Shown here piece by piece: positions 5,834 through 6,461 of a stretch of 6,461 nt of DNA. A model generated the notes under the pieces. That model did not search any database. It had not been told where the DNA came from and worked only from the letters and a program-made list of their open reading frames with translations. Within the stretch, counting starts at the first letter, position 1. The number at the start of each line of letters is the position of its first letter. Source of the stretch: an uncultured Methanobrevibacter sp. (GTDB lineage: Archaea > Methanobacteriota > Methanobacteria > Methanobacteriales > Methanobacteriaceae); assembly GCA_946611495.1 (NCBI GenBank), contig CAMODR010000078.1, forward strand, positions 1-6,461. The letters are read 5' to 3'. A program made the position numbers and the translations under genes.

Positions 5834-5943
5834 TTTTAATCTTTTTATTTTTTTAAGATTTTTCCAATTAAAATTTATTAATTTTATTCTTAGTTTTTTA
5901 ATCTTTTTATTTTTTTAAGATTTTTCCAATTAAAATTTATTAA
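5834..5943. repeat. Perfect 48-bp direct repeat, 62-nt period
   Basis: The 48 bases at 5834-5881 (starting TTTTAATCTTTTTATTTTTT, with TTTCCAATTAAAATTTATTAA at the end) recur exactly at 5896-5943. The 14 bases between the copies resemble those before copy one with a small indel, so the whole is a near-tandem duplication of about 62 bases. Copy two ends within AAGTGAT, the ribosome site of the next gene. The upstream gap of that gene was thus lengthened by a recent duplication. Confidence 0.9.
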
Positions 5944-5948
5944 GTGAT
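5942..5948 (+). promoter_or_regulatory. AAGTGAT Shine-Dalgarno of the acetyltransferase gene
   Basis: AAGTGAT, then AAT, then ATG at 5952: the same layout as at nikD (AGGTGAT-AAT-ATG), weakened by one base. It supports the chosen start of the last gene. Confidence 0.5.
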
Positions 5949-5951
5949 AAT

Positions 5952-6461
5952 ATGGATTTTTCAATTATTGAATTATCAGATGATTGTGAAACTAAAATAA
6001 AACTTAGAAATTTTTTATTTTCACAAATAAGAAGTGAATATGGCTATGGTTATATTCCATCCTATCATAAGGACATTATTAATTTAAATGAATATTATAT
6101 CGATTCCAGCAAAAATAATCTTTATTTTATTGAAAATCTTGAAAACAATAAAATAATAGCGACTATAGCAGTAAGGCCTTATGATAAGGATTTCAAGGAA
6201 TTTAAAAATATCTATGATAAGGATTCTACAGCTAGCATTTGGAGATTATTTGTTGATAAATCATATAGAAGATGCGGTTTGGCTTCTTTATTATACAAAA
6301 AAGTTGAGGAATTTTGTTGTGAAAATAATTTTAAGGAAATTTATTTGCACACTCATAAAAATCTTGAAGCAGGATTTAATTTTTGGAAAAAGCAGGGTTT
6401 TAAGGTTACATGGGATACAAATAATGATCTTCAAACTGTACATATGATTAAACAATTATCT
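5952..6461 (+). CDS. GNAT-family N-acetyltransferase, 3' end outside the window
   Basis: An open frame of 170 codons runs off the window without a stop. It starts MDFSIIELSD and has the GNAT layout. A conserved N-terminal helix region is at about 12-35. Strands at about 57-76 (LYFIENLENNKIIATIAVRP) precede motif A at 97-120. There, WRLFVDKSYRRCGLASLL contains the acetyl-CoA pyrophosphate-binding R-x-x-G-x-A (R106, G109, A111). Motif B is near 128-151 (EIYLHTHKN, then AGFNFWKKQGFK). It would transfer an acetyl group from acetyl-CoA to an amine, on a small molecule or a protein; the substrate cannot be told. With 170 residues already visible and the fold nearly complete, little is probably missing. 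Codons are almost all A/T-ending (TAT, AAT, TTT), unlike nikA, which fits lower expression. Nothing links it to the transporter: it lies beyond a repeat-rich gap with its own ribosome site. Confidence 0.82.
   Translation, partial: MDFSIIELSDDCETKIKLRNFLFSQIRSEYGYGYIPSYHKDIINLNEYYIDSSKNNLYFIENLENNKIIATIAVRPYDKDFKEFKNIYDKDSTASIWRLFVDKSYRRCGLASLLYKKVEEFCCENNFKEIYLHTHKNLEAGFNFWKKQGFKVTWDTNNDLQTVHMIKQLS

Larger units (their letters stand above)
5722..5951. other. T-rich gap between nikE and the acetyltransferase gene
   Basis: About 230 bases that are heavily T-rich on the + strand, with many copies of TTTTTAATC. They hold an imperfect hairpin near the nikE stop, several T-tracts (the first at 5794-5800) suited to archaeal termination, and a perfect 48-bp direct repeat. 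An open frame at 5721-5918 exists only because T-rich DNA reads as Phe/Leu/Ile. No clear TATA box for the next gene was found. Confidence 0.65.

Noticed and set aside
5721..5918. 65-residue open frame, extremely hydrophobic, whose ATG overlaps the nikE stop (TAATG)
   Set aside because: It lies in T-rich DNA that reads as Phe/Leu/Ile by composition, runs into both copies of the 48-bp repeat, and has no Shine-Dalgarno. A small membrane protein is not excluded but has no support.
6181..6447. 88-residue open frame on the + strand
   Set aside because: It overlaps the GNAT acetyltransferase in another frame; the acetyltransferase frame has recognisable motifs A and B and its own ribosome site.

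Overview
This AT-rich window carries one nearly complete transport locus and the start of an unrelated gene, all on the + strand. Several signs point to a methanogenic archaeon of the Methanobrevibacter type, possibly its relative Methanosphaera. Codon use is TTA/AGA-rich and A/T-ending. Two genes start with a Shine-Dalgarno of the form (A)GGTGAT or AAGTGAT placed exactly three bases before ATG. One gene starts with TTG. The solute-binding protein has an uncleaved-looking N-terminal membrane anchor and no lipobox cysteine, and the gaps between genes are long and T-rich. The genus is an inference from style, not proof.

Layout: (1) 40-1647, a periplasmic-type solute-binding protein of the peptide/nickel family (NikA-like), followed at once by a hairpin plus eight-T terminator. 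(2) 1700-2211, a long non-coding gap made largely of tandem repeats: units of about 38-40 nt, then a 10-nt-phased TTTAAAA array, then a perfect 32-nt tandem duplication. A candidate TATA box lies just before the next gene. (3) 2212-3204 and 3191-4057, two overlapping inner-membrane permeases (NikB- and NikC-like). (4) A 29-nt degenerate tandem repeat that runs from the end of nikC to the Shine-Dalgarno of the next gene. (5) 4124-5068 and 5110-5721, two ABC ATPases (NikD- and NikE-like). (6) 5722-5951, a T-rich gap with an imperfect hairpin and a perfect 48-bp direct repeat. (7) 5952 to the window edge, a GNAT-family N-acetyltransferase with no stop codon in the window.

Together genes 1-5 form a complete ABC importer: a membrane-anchored receptor captures the ligand outside the cell, NikB/NikC form the channel, and the NikD/NikE heterodimer supplies ATP-driven force. 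The sequences resemble the nickel branch of the peptide/nickel (Opp/Dpp/Nik) superfamily, and methanogens need much nickel (cofactor F430, NiFe hydrogenases, CODH/ACS). Nickel is therefore the favoured substrate, but peptide or metal-chelate uptake cannot be excluded from sequence alone. The strong terminator after the receptor gene suggests that it is made in excess over the membrane and ATPase subunits.

I see no clear sign of a novel system, mobile element, CRISPR array or RNA gene. The most unusual aspect is that three separate gaps between genes are built from unrelated tandem or direct repeats.
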